64,000 nucleotides of DNA from Halomonas sp. SpR1. GTDB lineage: Bacteria > Pseudomonadota > Gammaproteobacteria > Pseudomonadales > Halomonadaceae. A model generated the notes under the pieces. The model had not been told where the DNA came from. It saw only the letters and a list, made by a program, of their open reading frames with translations, and made no database searches. The position numbers were made by a program, and so were the translations under genes. The stretch spans positions 1 through 64,000 of the forward strand of contig NZ_JAUAMB010000022.1 of NCBI RefSeq assembly GCF_031010175.1, given 5' to 3'. Positions 62,076 through 64,000 of the stretch are shown here, in pieces (positions within the stretch are counted from its first letter, which is position 1; every line of letters begins with the position of its first letter).

Positions 62076-63065
62076 TTAAGTGTCGTATTGGCTCCGTACC
62101 TGCTCAATGGCGGGCTCGCCATCGCGGGTTTCGACACCATCGAGCCACTCCGCCACGGTGTCCAGGTTGTTGCCTATCCACTCATGGGCCACTTCATCCG
62201 CCGGGCGATCTTCGTAGCTGTACTCGTGTACCCACTCGTTCTGGTCTTCGATATCGATCACGTACTGTGACAGGAAACGGTGAACCTGCGGCGCTTCGTC
62301 CGCCAGGCTGGCAGGCGTAATCGTCCATACCGTGCTTTCAATGGAAGCCACGCCCGCATCATCGCTATCGGCTAAATAGGCCAAATCGAAGCTCACGTTC
62401 ATCCAGTGGGGTTCCCAGCCGACAAAGGTCACCCACTCTTCATCAGCCATTTTTTGCTCAGCCTGGGCCAGCATGGCCGACGTTGAGCTTTCGCGAAGCT
62501 GCCAATCGCCTAGCCCGGCAAGGTCGTTATCAATGGCGTTGAGAATGGCATCATTAATGCCGGTGCCCGCTTCAATGCCCTGGATTTCACCATCGAAACG
62601 GTCATGGTGTTCAGCCAGCTCAGCAACTGTGGTGACACCCGCATCGTATACGTATTGAGGAACCACTAGCCCGGAATTGGCACCGCGGATATTGGAAACC
62701 ACTTTTTCCACTTTACCGTCGGCCACCAACGGCTCGACCATGTCGGTCTGAACGGGATACCAGCCGCCTAAATAGATTTCCAGGTCGTTACGCGATAAGC
62801 CTTCCAGGATAACGCTCACGGCTAAATCCTGCTGGCGGGTTTCGTACCCCATGGCCTCAAGTAGCTGGGCGGCCACTTCGGACTTAACCGTAACCCCAGG
62901 CCATGGTGGCACCCCAAAGCGCAGTTCATCAAGCTCCGCCAGGGCAGGTGTAGCAGCAAACGCAGAGAGTAAAAAGCCCGCTGTCAACGACAGCGTCTTG
63001 GTAGTGGTAAAGTTGGTGGAGGCAGAGTTGGTGGTAGAGCTGGAAGTGATAGCAGTGGCCGACAT
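62076..63065 (-). CDS. caiX: Carnitine-binding periplasmic protein CaiX (OpuAC-type)
   Basis: The 329-aa solute-binding protein of the quaternary-amine ABC family (ProX/OpuAC) has the opening LRFGVPPWPGVTVKSEVAAQ after the signal peptide and Trp/Tyr-rich ligand-box segments (IYLGGWYPVQTD, FVGWEPHWMN). The signal peptide is unusual: about 23 residues almost only Ser, Thr, Asn and Ala precede a single Lys and the hydrophobic core. AAGAGG nine bases upstream supports the ATG at 63065. In Pseudomonas caiX leads the cdh operon; here it is convergent with hocS, nine bases apart. Confidence 0.9.
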   Translation of the reverse strand: MSATAITSSSTTNSASTNFTTTKTLSLTAGFLLSAFAATPALAELDELRFGVPPWPGVTVKSEVAAQLLEAMGYETRQQDLAVSVILEGLSRNDLEIYLGGWYPVQTDMVEPLVADGKVEKVVSNIRGANSGLVVPQYVYDAGVTTVAELAEHHDRFDGEIQGIEAGTGINDAILNAIDNDLAGLGDWQLRESSTSAMLAQAEQKMADEEWVTFVGWEPHWMNVSFDLAYLADSDDAGVASIESTVWTITPASLADEAPQVHRFLSQYVIDIEDQNEWVHEYSYEDRPADEVAHEWIGNNLDTVAEWLDGVETRDGEPAIEQVRSQYDT

Positions 63066-63126
63066 GTGGCTAAACCTCTTTATTAGTTGGGTTTAGCTAG
63101 TATGCGCGGCTTCTCCCCTACTACTA

Positions 63127-63165
63127 GACACTAGGCGACGATTATCAGACATTAAGCGACACACT
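63127..63165. promoter_or_regulatory. Direct repeats upstream of caiX, candidate CdhR sites
   Basis: GACACTAGGCGAC (63127-63139) and GACATTAAGCGAC (63148-63160) are direct repeats 21 bp apart, consensus GACAYTARGCGAC, between cdhR and caiX. The second contains TTAAGCGACA, related to the word before cdhC. Two-turn spacing fits tandem binding by an AraC-family activator. Confidence 0.6.
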
Positions 63166-63172
63166 TTGCGCT

Positions 63173-64000
63173 TTAAAGGTCTTTTTCCGCCATGCCAGAC
63201 CGAACTTGGCGGGGCGAGTAGCCGTAATGGGCACGAAAGGTACGCGCAAAGCTCGATGAGGAACTAAACCCACAGGCCACGCCCACCGCCAATACCGCTA
63301 AGTCGGTCTCTGCCAATAACCGCCGGGCGCGCTTAACGCGCAGCTGCAAATACCACTGGCGCGGAGTTACGTTGAGTTCCTGCTCGAACAGGCGCTGCAG
63401 CTGGCGCACCGATACGTCTACCCGACTGGCTATCTCGTCAAGGGTGAGCGGCTCTTCGAGGTTCTGCTCCATTAGCGCCACTGCCTCCACAACCCGCCGG
63501 TTATGCGTGCCCAAGCGCTTCACCAACGCCATACGCTGCTGATCGCTGCGGGTGCGGATCCGGTCATGGATAAGCTGCTCAGAGACATCGATGGCCAGCT
63601 TCGCCCCATGCCGCCGCGCAATCACTTCCAGCGCCATATCCATCGCCGCTGCCCCGCCTGCGCAGGAGAAGCGCCGTTCACCCAACTCATAAAGCTCATC
63701 GGTGGTATCAATGCCCGGAAAGCGCTCACGAAAGGCGGGCAGGCTCTCCCAGTGCAGCGCCACCCGCTCGTGCTTTAGCAATCCTGTAGCGGCGAGCAGA
63801 AACGCCCCGGTATCGATACCGCCCAAACAGCACCCCGCCTGATCCAGCTGATGCAGCCAGGCCATTAACGGCCGGGTGAGATGCGCTTCGGGGGTAAAGC
63901 CGCTGCACACCGCCAGCGAGGGCAAATGGTGCACCTCCGCCGTTGCCTGATCGGCGATCAGGGTCATGCCGTTAGACGCCGTCACTGGCCCGCCGTCGGC
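63173..64000 (-). CDS. cdhR: GlxA-type AraC family regulator CdhR (5' end outside the window)
   Basis: Activator of carnitine catabolism. The visible 275 codons include the C-terminal half of a DJ-1/GATase-like domain (CLGGIDTGAFLLAATGLL, RRFSCAGGAAAMDMALEVIARR) and an AraC-type double HTH (about the last 100 residues, with LDEIASRVDVSVRQLQRLF and GFSSSSSFARTFRAHYGYSPRQ split over two helices). The frame is open to base 64000, so the N-terminal start is beyond the window. It precedes caiX on the same strand. Confidence 0.92.
   Translation of the reverse strand, partial: ADGGPVTASNGMTLIADQATAEVHHLPSLAVCSGFTPEAHLTRPLMAWLHQLDQAGCCLGGIDTGAFLLAATGLLKHERVALHWESLPAFRERFPGIDTTDELYELGERRFSCAGGAAAMDMALEVIARRHGAKLAIDVSEQLIHDRIRTRSDQQRMALVKRLGTHNRRVVEAVALMEQNLEEPLTLDEIASRVDVSVRQLQRLFEQELNVTPRQWYLQLRVKRARRLLAETDLAVLAVGVACGFSSSSSFARTFRAHYGYSPRQVRSGMAEKDL

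Overview
The window looks like a chromosomal segment of a halophilic gammaproteobacterium of the Halomonadaceae (Halomonas, Vreelandella or Chromohalobacter type). The basis is the protein sequences, the gene neighbourhoods (nudF-DUF1249-cpdA, cmoA-cmoB), the many TRAP transporters and the quaternary-amine catabolism genes. This is inference from gene content; no 16S rRNA or other taxonomic marker is present. I see no rRNA, tRNA, CRISPR array, prophage or intact insertion sequence. The left end is intergenic and the right end cuts through cdhR.

0-24 kb is mostly housekeeping. It holds pgi; the tRNA wobble-uridine genes cmoA and cmoB (cmoM is 15 kb further on, coupled to rsmC); a membrane zinc peptidase; a PfpI/App1 pair; a tungstate ABC transporter (tupBCA) with a divergent HTH/solute-binding regulator; an Rpn-type nuclease; cysDN; the nudF-DUF1249-cpdA operon; a TPR protein; greB; a SIMPL protein; an amidase; and a PilZ protein with a degenerate HD-GYP-like C-terminus.

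24-50.6 kb is a sugar-acid catabolic region. A LacI regulator precedes kdgK, a 2-ketoaldonate reductase and a HAD phosphatase. Next come a TRAP transporter with kduI, kduD and an IclR regulator. At the far end, reading leftward from a GntR/FCD regulator, lie TRAP-C, uxaC, a ManD/RspA-type dehydratase, an RspB-type dehydrogenase, TRAP-B and a fructuronate reductase. All branches meet at 2-keto-3-deoxygluconate (KDG), which KdgK phosphorylates. Between the two halves sits a D-amino-acid island: a Zn/PLP D-serine-dehydratase-like enzyme, an RpiR regulator, an N-acyl-D-amino-acid deacylase, RidA and a sodium/solute symporter. Candidate operators can be read directly: two matching LacI-type sites, a 29-bp palindrome before TRAP-A, and a palindrome inside the RpiR promoter.

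50.9-64 kb holds an HDOD-GGDEF diguanylate cyclase, an AttEFGH-like ABC transporter with a secreted lipoprotein, a cytochrome c and a PQQ-type aldose dehydrogenase. It ends with a carnitine module (cdhC-cdhA-cdhB-hocS, with caiX and cdhR on the other strand) like the one in Pseudomonas aeruginosa. The carnitine promoters share a TWAAGCGACA motif that may be the CdhR site.

Nothing here is a clearly unprecedented system. The least explained items are the structured leader before the D-amino-acid symporter, the hairpin that embeds the nudF ribosome binding site, the PilZ/degenerate HD-GYP protein, and the logic of three TRAP systems feeding one KDG hub.
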